A stretch of DNA of 11,475 bases, taken from contig DATLGD010000036.1 in the NCBI GenBank assembly GCA_035540755.1, positions 1 to 11,475 of the forward strand, written 5' to 3'. Under the pieces are notes generated by a model. It made no database searches, had not been told where the DNA came from, and saw only the letters and a list, made by a program, of their open reading frames with translations. Shown piece by piece: positions 6,150-11,475 of the stretch. The position numbers and the translations under genes were made by a program. This stretch comes from DATLGD01 sp035540755 (GTDB lineage Bacteria > Actinomycetota > Actinomycetes > Mycobacteriales > SCTD01). The first letter of the stretch is position 1. Each line of letters starts with the position of its first letter.

Positions 6150-7286
6150 CTAGAACGCGTACCGCACCCGCAGCCACGGCGTGCGCGCCGCGATCAGGTC
6201 GGTGAGCGCCCGGACCTGCCGGCCCTTGAAGCCGGTGCGGTAGCGGACGTTGACGCCGCCGGTCTGCGACCGCTTGGGTTCCTGCAGCTCGGGTCGCCAC
6301 AGCACCTGCTCGGCCTGCGGGTGCCACCCGAGGTTCACCTCGTGCAGGCGGTCGTTGTGGGTGAGGAAGATGATCTCCGCGGCAGCCTGGGCCTTGAACG
6401 CGTCGCCGGTGCCGTCGGCGAGCTGGTCGAGCAGCTCGACCCAGTCCGCGAGCCAGCCGTCGCGCACCACCACCGGAGACAGGTTCACGTGCACCTCGTA
6501 GCCGGCGTCGACGAACTCGTCGATGGCCGCGATCCGCTCGGCGATCCTCGAGGTGCGCAGGTCGAGCAGCCGCGCGTCGGCCTGCGGCATGAGCGAGAAG
6601 CGGATCCGGGTGCGGCCGCGGGGGTCCCAGTCGAGCAGGTCGCGGTTGACGTGCTTGGTGGCGAACGAGGCCTTGGCCGCAGGCCCGGCGCCGTCGGCCC
6701 GGGCGGGCAGGTCGCGGAAGAGCGTGACGAGGTCGCGGACGTTGTCGGAGATCCGCGCGTCCACGGAGCAGTCGCTGTTCTCGCCGATGTCGTACACCCA
6801 GGCGCCCGGGTCGACCTGGTCGGGAGCGGGCTTGGGCCCCTGCCGAGCGACGTGCCGGGACAGGTAGCCGGTGATCTTGTCGATGTTCGTGAAGACGGTG
6901 ATCGGGTTGGCGTAGCCCTTGCGCCGCGGCACGTAGCAGTAGGCGCAGGCCATCGCGCAGCCGTTGGCGGTCGAGGGCGCGACGAAGTCCGACGAGCGCC
7001 CGTTCGGTCGGGCGGTCAGCGACTTCTTCACCCCGAGCACGAGGTCCTCGGTCTTGATCCGCACCCAACGGTCGACGTCCGCCGGCCCGTACGGCACGGC
7101 CTGGTGCGAGAGGACCTCGATGCGCTCGGCGTCGGGGAAGCGCGCCAGCACCTCCTGCCCGCGCGGGAGCTCGGCGGCGGCCGGCTCGAGGAAGATCCGG
7201 CGGACGGCGAGCGGGCCCTCCGGCAGGGGCGGCCCGAGCGCGGGGCCGGCGGGCTCGGGGGCGGCGAACGACAGGGGCAGCGTCAT
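6150..7286 (-). CDS. Spore photoproduct lyase family radical SAM protein
   Basis: A 378-residue radical SAM enzyme. TANGCAMACAYCYVPRR holds the CxxxCxxC cluster motif (C110, C114, C117) that binds a 4Fe-4S cluster and S-adenosylmethionine. IGENSDCSVDA places C173 where spore photoproduct lyase has its hydrogen-donor Cys. ATKHVNRDLLDWDP, TRIRFSLMP and VHVNLSPVVV continue the barrel. Bacillus SplB repairs the 5-thyminyl-5,6-dihydrothymine dimer. This host is probably not an endospore former, so the family role is likely repair of a UV or desiccation photoproduct or a related reaction. The ATG at 7286 is chosen over GTG 7289 and TTG 7298 because MTLPLSF is a reasonable N-terminus; none has a good ribosome site. 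It is divergent from the Nudix gene across 74 bp and heads the five-gene minus-strand row. Confidence 0.88.
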   Translation of the reverse strand: MTLPLSFAAPEPAGPALGPPLPEGPLAVRRIFLEPAAAELPRGQEVLARFPDAERIEVLSHQAVPYGPADVDRWVRIKTEDLVLGVKKSLTARPNGRSSDFVAPSTANGCAMACAYCYVPRRKGYANPITVFTNIDKITGYLSRHVARQGPKPAPDQVDPGAWVYDIGENSDCSVDARISDNVRDLVTLFRDLPARADGAGPAAKASFATKHVNRDLLDWDPRGRTRIRFSLMPQADARLLDLRTSRIAERIAAIDEFVDAGYEVHVNLSPVVVRDGWLADWVELLDQLADGTGDAFKAQAAAEIIFLTHNDRLHEVNLGWHPQAEQVLWRPELQEPKRSQTGGVNVRYRTGFKGRQVRALTDLIAARTPWLRVRYAF

Positions 7287-7345
7287 CACCGGGTGCAACG
7301 CCGGGAGCGCACCGCGGCTTCCGGTCCGGGCCCTGCGGCAGGGGT

Positions 7346-7351
7346 TAGCGT
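7346..7351 (+). promoter_or_regulatory. Candidate -10 box (TAGCGT) for the Nudix gene, probable leaderless transcript
   Basis: TAGCGT fits the TAnnnT pattern of actinobacterial vegetative promoters. It ends 9 nt before the ATG at 7361, so transcription would begin at or almost at the start codon. No Shine-Dalgarno precedes that ATG (CGGGGCGCC), which agrees with a leaderless message. No clear -35 box is seen. Confidence 0.5.
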
Positions 7352-7360
7352 CGGGGCGCC

Positions 7361-8155
7361 ATGAGCAGCCGCCGTCGCGAGGTCCCCGAGGACGAGCGGG
7401 CCTGGCTGCGGACCTACGACCCGACCGGGTTCGCGCCCTTCGGGGTCACCGTCGACGTCGTCCTGCTCACCGTCCGGCCGGACGAGGCGGGCACCGGACC
7501 CGGCCGCTTCTCGGTGCTGCTGGTGGAGCGCGACACCCACCCCTTCCGCGGCGACCTCGCGCTGCCCGGCGGGTTCGTCCAGCCGGCCGAGGACCTCGAC
7601 GCCGCCGCCGTCCGCCGGCTGGAGCAGGAGCTGCGGGTCCGGCCCGGCGACCACCCGGGCGTGCACGTCGAGCAGCTCGGCGCCTTCGGCAGGCCCGAGC
7701 GCGACCCGCGGATGCGCGTCGTGTCCGTGCCGTACCTGGTGTTCGCCCCGGACCTGCCGGCGCCGGTGCCCGGCGGGCGGACCCGGTGGGTGGGCTGGGT
7801 GCCGGTCGAGGACGTCGACGCCGGGAGGCTGGCGTTCGACCACGACCAGGTGCTCGCCGCCGGGCTCGAGCGGGCCCGGGCCAAGCTCGAGTACACCCCG
7901 CTCGCGGCCGCCTTCTGCCCGGACGAGTTCACCGTCGCGGACCTGCGCAAGGTCTACGAGGCGGTCTGGGGCACCGCGCTCGACCCCCGCAACTTCCACC
8001 GCAAGGTCACCGGCACGCCGGGCTTCCTCGTCCCGGTCGGGCGGCCGGCGCCGGTCGGCCCGGGCGGCGGGCGGCCGGCGGCGCTGTTCCGCCGCGGCCC
8101 GGCGACGACGCTGCACCCGGCGATGCTGCGCGCGGCCCGCGGACGGCCGACCTAG
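7361..8155 (+). CDS. Nudix/winged-helix protein, NrtR-like regulator candidate
   Basis: A 264-residue protein with an N-terminal Nudix domain and a C-terminal winged-helix-type region. The Nudix box is G71-x5-E77-x7-R85-R86-L-E-Q89-E90. The consensus is REUxEE, so the first Glu is Arg and the fifth position is Gln; metal-dependent hydrolysis is probably weak or lost. EYTPLAAAFCPDEFTVADLR (177-196) followed by KVYEAVWGTALDPRNFHRKV is the C-terminal signature of NrtR-type proteins, in which a Nudix domain senses ADP-ribose or a related compound and the winged helix binds operators of NAD-metabolism genes. Here it precedes kynA and kynU, so control of tryptophan breakdown or NAD synthesis is a reasonable inference. 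A true ADP-ribose-type hydrolase remains possible. The last ~40 residues are Gly/Pro/Arg-rich. Confidence 0.82.
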   Translation: MSSRRREVPEDERAWLRTYDPTGFAPFGVTVDVVLLTVRPDEAGTGPGRFSVLLVERDTHPFRGDLALPGGFVQPAEDLDAAAVRRLEQELRVRPGDHPGVHVEQLGAFGRPERDPRMRVVSVPYLVFAPDLPAPVPGGRTRWVGWVPVEDVDAGRLAFDHDQVLAAGLERARAKLEYTPLAAAFCPDEFTVADLRKVYEAVWGTALDPRNFHRKVTGTPGFLVPVGRPAPVGPGGGRPAALFRRGPATTLHPAMLRAARGRPT

Positions 8156-8158
8156 CCT
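8153..8158 (+). promoter_or_regulatory. Candidate -10 box (TAGCCT) for the small membrane protein gene
   Basis: TAGCCT overlaps the TAG stop of the Nudix gene and ends 7 nt before GTG 8166. This spacing would give a leaderless transcript starting at that GTG. No Shine-Dalgarno is present. Confidence 0.45.
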
Positions 8159-8165
8159 GGTGCCG

Positions 8166-8408
8166 GTGCACCCCGTCGCCGTCGTCCTCGCGCACTACGG
8201 CGGGGCGCCGGAGGCGCTGACCATCGCCCTGCCGATCGCGATCTTCGCCGGGTTCATGCTCCTGGAGAAGCGGGCCCGCCGCCGCGAGCGCGAGCAGGAC
8301 GCGCAGCAGGGCAGTGCCGACGGCGCCGAACCGGGCGACGGCGACCGGCCGAGCGCCGACGGCGAGCGGCCGAGCGCCGACGGCGAGCGGCCGGGCGGCG
8401 CGGTCTAG
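8166..8408 (+). CDS. Small single-pass membrane protein, function unknown
   Basis: About 80 residues. HPVAVVLAHYGGAPEALTIA is followed by a hydrophobic segment LPIAIFAGFMLLE (roughly residues 20-35). A positive cluster KRARRRERE comes next, which places the tail in the cytoplasm, and then an acidic, repetitive tail (PSADGERPSADGERPGG). The hydrophobic core with HYGG-APEAL looks like a small protein I have seen in actinobacteria without a function. GTG 8166 is preferred over GTG 8160 because of the -10 box spacing; the two differ by only two residues. It lies 10 bp after the Nudix stop and 43 bp before kynA on the same strand. The tail repeat is a recent DNA-level duplication, so tail length probably varies between strains. 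Confidence 0.65.
   Translation: MHPVAVVLAHYGGAPEALTIALPIAIFAGFMLLEKRARRREREQDAQQGSADGAEPGDGDRPSADGERPSADGERPGGAV
8346..8393 (+). repeat. 21-bp tandem repeat in the membrane protein tail
   Basis: Two identical 21-bp units (8346-8366 and 8367-8387) are followed by the first 6 bp of a third. The unit starts CGGCCGAGCGCC and ends GACGGCGAG. It is a multiple of three, so it encodes a seven-residue protein repeat (RPSADGE) without a frameshift. Confidence 0.9.
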
Positions 8409-8411
8409 GTT
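8406..8411 (+). promoter_or_regulatory. Candidate -10 box (TAGGTT) for kynA-kynU
   Basis: TAGGTT overlaps the TAG stop of the small membrane protein gene. A start site about 7 nt downstream would leave a leader of roughly 30 nt with a good ribosome site. No convincing -35 box is seen; the region upstream is the 21-bp repeat. Confidence 0.4.
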
Positions 8412-8441
8412 CGCCGGGAGCGCGCATCTGCGCCGGACGCC

Positions 8442-8448
8442 GGGAGGA
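8442..8448 (+). promoter_or_regulatory. Ribosome binding site of kynA
   Basis: GGGAGGA lies 3 nt before ATG 8452 and decides this start over an in-frame upstream codon at 8314, which would overlap the membrane protein gene. Confidence 0.8.
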
Positions 8449-8451
8449 CGC

Positions 8452-9327
8452 ATGGACGGACCGGACGGCGGTGTGCGGCCGGTCGAGGACGGCGTCGTGC
8501 GCGACTTCACCGTGAACCTGTCCTACGGCCAGTACCTGCACCTGGACGAGGTGCTCGGCGCGCAGCACCCGGTCAGCCGACCGGTGCACCACGACGAGCT
8601 GCTGTTCATCATCCAGCACCAGACGTCCGAGCTGTGGCTGAAGCTGGTGCTGCACGAGCTGCGCGCCGTCCGCGACCACCTGGACGCCGACGACCTCCGC
8701 CGGGCGCTCAAGGGCCTGGCCCGGGTCAAGCACGTGCAGCAGACCCTCACCGAGCAGTGGTCGGTGCTCGCGACGCTGACGCCGTCGGAGTTCGCCGAGT
8801 TCCGCAGCGTGCTCGGGACGTCGTCGGGGTTCCAGTCGTGGCAGTACCGCGCGGTCGAGTTCCTGCTCGGCAACAAGAACCGGCAGATGCTCGAGGTCTT
8901 CTCCGACGGCTCCGCCGACAGCCGGGCTGCGCACGCGCTGCTGTCGGACCTGCTCGAGTCGCCGAGCGTCTACGACGCCTTCCTGCACCTGCTGCACCGG
9001 CGCGGGCACGCCGTCCCCCGCGAGCTGCTCGAGCGCGACGTCACGAAGGCGCACGTCTTCACCCCCGAGCTCGTGCCGGTGTACCGGCAGATCTACGCCG
9101 ACACCCGCACGCACTGGGAGCTGTACGAGGCCTGCGAGGACCTCGTCGACCTCGAGGACAACTTCCAGTTCTGGCGGTTCCGGCACCTGCGCACGGTCGA
9201 GCGGACCATCGGGGTCAAGCGCGGCACTGGCGGCTCGAGCGGCGTGACGTTCCTGCGCAAGGCGCTGGAGCTGACCTTCTTCCCCGAGCTGTACGCCGTG
9301 CGCACCGAGATCGAGGAGGTGCCGTGA
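8452..9327 (+). CDS. kynA: Tryptophan 2,3-dioxygenase
   Basis: A 291-residue heme enzyme that opens the indole ring of L-tryptophan with O2 to give N-formylkynurenine, the first step of the kynurenine pathway. SYGQYLHLDEVL and DELLFIIQHQTSELWLKL carry the active-site H56. SSGFQSWQYRAVEFLLGNKN is a conserved substrate/heme region. FQFWRFRHLRTVERTIGVKR has the proximal heme ligand H245. GTGGSSGVTFLRKAL followed by FFPELYAVRT is the usual C-terminal signature. Length is typical of bacterial enzymes. The ATG at 8452 has a strong GGGAGGA site. The stop overlaps the start of the kynureninase gene by 4 bp (GTGA), so the two are translationally coupled. Formamidase, the intervening step, is not encoded in the window and must lie elsewhere. 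Confidence 0.95.
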   Translation: MDGPDGGVRPVEDGVVRDFTVNLSYGQYLHLDEVLGAQHPVSRPVHHDELLFIIQHQTSELWLKLVLHELRAVRDHLDADDLRRALKGLARVKHVQQTLTEQWSVLATLTPSEFAEFRSVLGTSSGFQSWQYRAVEFLLGNKNRQMLEVFSDGSADSRAAHALLSDLLESPSVYDAFLHLLHRRGHAVPRELLERDVTKAHVFTPELVPVYRQIYADTRTHWELYEACEDLVDLEDNFQFWRFRHLRTVERTIGVKRGTGGSSGVTFLRKALELTFFPELYAVRTEIEEVP

Positions 9328-10535
9328 CCGACCTGCGCGCCCGGGCGCTCGAGCTGGACGCCGCCGACCCGCTCGCGTCCTGGCGCGACCGGTTCCTGCC
9401 CGGCGACGACGACCTGCTCGCCTACTTCGACGGCAACAGCCTCGGCCGTCCGCTGCGCGCGACGCCGGAGCGGCTCGACGCGTTCGTGCGCGAGCAGTGG
9501 GGGCAGCGGCTCATCCGCGGCTGGACCGACGGCTGGCTCGGCTGGCCGGAGAAGGCCGGCGACCGGATCGGACGGGCCGCGCTCGGCGCCGCCCCCGGCC
9601 AGACCGTGGTGGCGGACGCGACGACGGTGCTGCTCTACAAGCTGGCGCGGGCGGCGGTCGACGCCCGGCTGGACCGGCGCGAGATCGTCGTCGACAGCGA
9701 CAACTTCCCGACCGACCGGTACGTCGTCGAGGGCATCGCGGCCGAGCGCGGCCGCACCGTCCGCTGGATCGAGACCGACCCGGCGCGCGGCGTCACGCCC
9801 GAGCAGGTGGCCGAGGCGGTCGGGCCGGACACCGCGCTGGTGCTGCTCAGCCACGTGGCGTACCGGTCGGCCTGGGTGGCGGACGCCCCGGCGATCACCC
9901 GCCTGGTGCACGACGCCGGCGCGCTGGTGCTGTGGGACCTGTCGCACTCGGTCGGGTCGGTCGAGCTCGAGCTGGACGCCTGGGAGGTCGACCTCGCCGT
10001 CGGCTGCACCTACAAGTACCTCAACGGCGGGCCGGGCGCGCCGGCGTTCGCGTACGTGCGGCGCGACCTGCAGGACCGGCTGCAGCAGCCGGTGTGGGGC
10101 TGGATCGGGCGCAAGGACGCGTTCGTCATGGGCCCGGGCTACGAGCCGGCCGCCGGGATCCGCAGCGTGCTGTCCGGAACGCCGCCGGTGCTGGCGATGG
10201 TGCCGCTGCTGGCCTACCTCGACGTCCTCGAGGAGGTCGGGATGCCGGCCGTGCGGGCCAAGTCGGTGCAGCTGACCGGGTACGCCCTCGAGCTCGCCGA
10301 CGCCTGGCTGCCCGGGGTGGAGCTGGTCTCCCCCCGCGAGGCCGGGCGGCGCGGCGGCCACCTCACCCTGCGCCGACCCGGGTTCCGCGAGCTGCTCGGG
10401 CCGCTGTGGGACCGCGGCGTGCTCCCGGACTTCCGCGAGCCCGACGACCTGCGGATCGGGCTGGCGCCGCTGTCGACGTCGTTCGTGGAGGTGCACGACG
10501 GCATGGCGCTGCTGCGGGAGCTGGCAGCGGCCTGA
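9324..10535 (+). CDS. kynU: Kynureninase
   Basis: A 403-residue PLP-dependent enzyme that cleaves L-kynurenine to anthranilate and L-alanine (or 3-hydroxykynurenine to 3-hydroxyanthranilate). YFDGNSLGRP near the N-terminus, DSDNFPTDRYV, SHVAYRSAW, WDLSHSVGSV (D205 and H208 near the cofactor) and CTYKYLNGGPGAPAF with Schiff-base K231 are all kynureninase signatures. The C-terminal domain has GIRSVLSGTPPVLAM and FREPDDLRIGLAPLSTSF. Start is GTG 9324, overlapping the kynA stop, with GAGGAGG (9313-9319) as ribosome site. As no kynurenine 3-monooxygenase or 3-hydroxyanthranilate dioxygenase is nearby, anthranilate is the likely product of this gene pair, to be used for tryptophan recycling, catabolism or secondary metabolism. 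Genes elsewhere could carry the path on to quinolinate and NAD. Confidence 0.95.
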   Translation: MTDLRARALELDAADPLASWRDRFLPGDDDLLAYFDGNSLGRPLRATPERLDAFVREQWGQRLIRGWTDGWLGWPEKAGDRIGRAALGAAPGQTVVADATTVLLYKLARAAVDARLDRREIVVDSDNFPTDRYVVEGIAAERGRTVRWIETDPARGVTPEQVAEAVGPDTALVLLSHVAYRSAWVADAPAITRLVHDAGALVLWDLSHSVGSVELELDAWEVDLAVGCTYKYLNGGPGAPAFAYVRRDLQDRLQQPVWGWIGRKDAFVMGPGYEPAAGIRSVLSGTPPVLAMVPLLAYLDVLEEVGMPAVRAKSVQLTGYALELADAWLPGVELVSPREAGRRGGHLTLRRPGFRELLGPLWDRGVLPDFREPDDLRIGLAPLSTSFVEVHDGMALLRELAAA

Positions 10536-10689
10536 CCCGCGGGACGGGACCGGCGCCCGATCAGCGCGCCGCGTACGTCCGGGGGGCGGCTCGGCAGCAG
10601 ACCGAATGTGAGGCGAAAACGGGGGTTCCCGTTAACGCTGTTGGTCAGCCTGATGTCCCACGTCGCCACCCGTGCGGCGAGGCGGCCGG
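10536..10689. other. Convergent intergenic region with weak hairpins and a terminal-repeat-like stretch
   Basis: This 154-bp gap separates kynU from the convergent repeat-protein gene. AACGGG-GGTT-CCCGTT (10618-10633) can form a 6-bp hairpin after an A-run, and TCGCC/GGCGA (10663-10667 with 10676-10680) a weaker one. Either might help end transcription, though neither has a T-tract. GGCTCGGCAGCA (10588-10599), then ACCGAATG and GGCGAAAA, resembles the terminal repeat of the mobile element. The base composition around 10600-10640 is less GC-rich than most of the window. Confidence 0.4.
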
Positions 10690-11475
10690 CTACGTCAGGC
10701 TGTAGGCCGACAAGCCGTGCACACCTGCGCCCGTCGTCCGGGTGAAGGCGCCGACCCGGCCATCCGCCCGCTGCGTCGCGGTCCAGATCGACCGGTCACG
10801 ACCGAGGACGTAGTAGCGGGTGACGCCGTCGGGGTCGACGGTCACTGCCGGCTTGCCCACGATGCCGCTGTCCAGCAGCCGCCCGTCAGTCCCGGACTCG
10901 AAGTGGAAGATCCGCAGCGCGTCGCTGGCGTCGTTGCGACAGGCCATGGCCTCGAGGAAGGTCGAGACGGCGACGGTGCCGCCGCAGCGACCGTCGGAGA
11001 TCTTCTGCCAGCCCTCCCCGTCGGCCTTCACCCACGGCTTGTTGTCGGTGCCGACGACCACGTACGCGTGCCGCGGGTAGGCACCGTCGGTGATGTCGGC
11101 GATGGAGGCCCCGTGCTTCATCCGACCACCGAACGAGCGCCACCCCGTGACGCCCGGCACCACTGCGTCCCTCGTCTCGACGGTCGCGCCCCAGAGGGCG
11201 TTGTCGGCTCCGCGGCAGGCAACCGCGAGCCGCTTCCACGATGCCTCCGCTCCGGCGCCGACGCAGTCCGTGCCCCGAGGGCCGAACGGCCGCCAGCCCT
11301 GGTTCCAGGTACGGATCCAGACGTTGCGGTCGGTGCCGACGACCAGGAAGTAGTCGTCGTAGTAGCCCTCGACGAACAGCGGCGCCTCGATCAGCTTCCC
11401 ACCCATCGAGCGCCAGTTGGCCTTGCCCTCCTTCACCCAGAGCGCCCCGTCGGTGCCCACCACGGTGAGCAGGTC
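10690..11475 (-). CDS. Beta-propeller/tectonin-like repeat protein, 5'-truncated by the window edge
   Basis: The frame is open to the window end, so the true start and any signal peptide lie beyond base 11475. The visible 261 residues contain several repeats of about 45-60 residues built on [VL]VVGTDxxxWV(K/R)…GW(R/Q)xxGG: LLTVVGTDGALWVKEGKANW, FLVVGTDRNVWIRTWNQGW, CRGADNALWGATV…GWRSFGG, VVVGTDNKPWVKADGEGW and YYVLGRDRSIWTATQ. Such Trp- and Gly-Thr-Asp-rich repeats fold as beta-propeller blades, as in PLL-like and tachylectin-type lectins. A secreted sugar-binding or surface protein is possible, but ligand and location are unproven. Two pairs of Cys (in TDCVGAG and VACRGAD; DGRCGG and MACRND) could form disulfides, which fits export. 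Codon use is somewhat less GC-biased than in the neighbours, hinting at acquired DNA. It converges on kynU. Confidence 0.7.
   Translation of the reverse strand, partial: DLLTVVGTDGALWVKEGKANWRSMGGKLIEAPLFVEGYYDDYFLVVGTDRNVWIRTWNQGWRPFGPRGTDCVGAGAEASWKRLAVACRGADNALWGATVETRDAVVPGVTGWRSFGGRMKHGASIADITDGAYPRHAYVVVGTDNKPWVKADGEGWQKISDGRCGGTVAVSTFLEAMACRNDASDALRIFHFESGTDGRLLDSGIVGKPAVTVDPDGVTRYYVLGRDRSIWTATQRADGRVGAFTRTTGAGVHGLSAYSLT

Noticed and set aside
8346..8393. CRISPR-like or operator repeat
   Set aside because: The units are directly adjacent without spacers and lie in frame inside a coding tail, so this is a coding tandem repeat.
8421..8432. GCGCATCTGCGC as a regulator operator upstream of kynA
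   Set aside because: It is only an imperfect palindrome, and no second copy was found near the Nudix gene promoter, so it cannot be separated from chance in GC-rich DNA.
9093..10496. A 467-codon minus-strand frame antisense to kynU
   Set aside because: Kynureninase signatures lie throughout the plus strand; the antisense translation is His/Arg/Val-rich without motifs.
1..11475. tRNA, rRNA, riboswitch or CRISPR array
   Set aside because: No cloverleaf, conserved rRNA stretch, riboswitch core or spaced repeats were seen by eye on either strand.

Overview
The window comes from a very GC-rich chromosome (long open reading frames on both strands, strong G/C preference at codon third positions, GTG starts, GGAGG-type ribosome sites, TAnnnT-type -10 boxes). 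This fits a high-GC actinobacterium. The genus cannot be fixed from the sequence; a Geodermatophilaceae-, Kineosporiales- or Frankiales-like host is only a guess.

Layout, left to right. (1) 2-922, plus strand: the 3' part of a renalase-like FAD-dependent amine oxidase gene. (2) 940-2844: a mobile element of about 1.9 kb. It has perfect 30-bp inverted terminal repeats and an apparent 9-bp target duplication. It carries one long gene for a TnpB-related RuvC-fold protein that lacks the usual zinc ribbon and has His in place of the third RuvC Asp. The 3' third of that gene and the right end are rich in hairpins and may encode a guide-type RNA. (3) 2843-7286, minus strand: five genes in a row, from upstream to downstream a spore-photoproduct-lyase-family radical SAM protein, an Fpg/Nei DNA glycosylase, a single-domain rhodanese, a D-2-hydroxyacid dehydrogenase and a glycerophosphodiester phosphodiesterase. 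Gaps are 33-73 bp, so some or all may be co-transcribed. (4) 7361-10535, plus strand: an NrtR-like Nudix/winged-helix protein, a small single-pass membrane protein, tryptophan 2,3-dioxygenase (kynA) and kynureninase (kynU), the last two overlapping by 4 bp. (5) 10690-11475, minus strand: the 3' part of a gene for a repeat protein resembling lectin-type beta-propellers.

How the genes may work together. kynA and kynU give the first and third steps of tryptophan breakdown to anthranilate and alanine; the formamidase step is not in the window. The upstream Nudix/winged-helix protein looks like an ADP-ribose-type sensor and regulator and could tie this pathway to NAD status. The lyase-family protein and the glycosylase form a plausible DNA-repair pair.

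The most interesting part is the mobile element. Removing it together with one copy of the 9-bp repeat joins two convergent genes whose TGA stops lie in one 12-bp palindrome. This is strong internal evidence for the exact insertion point. Long inverted repeats plus a target duplication are not expected of an IS200/IS605 element, where TnpB proteins are usually found.
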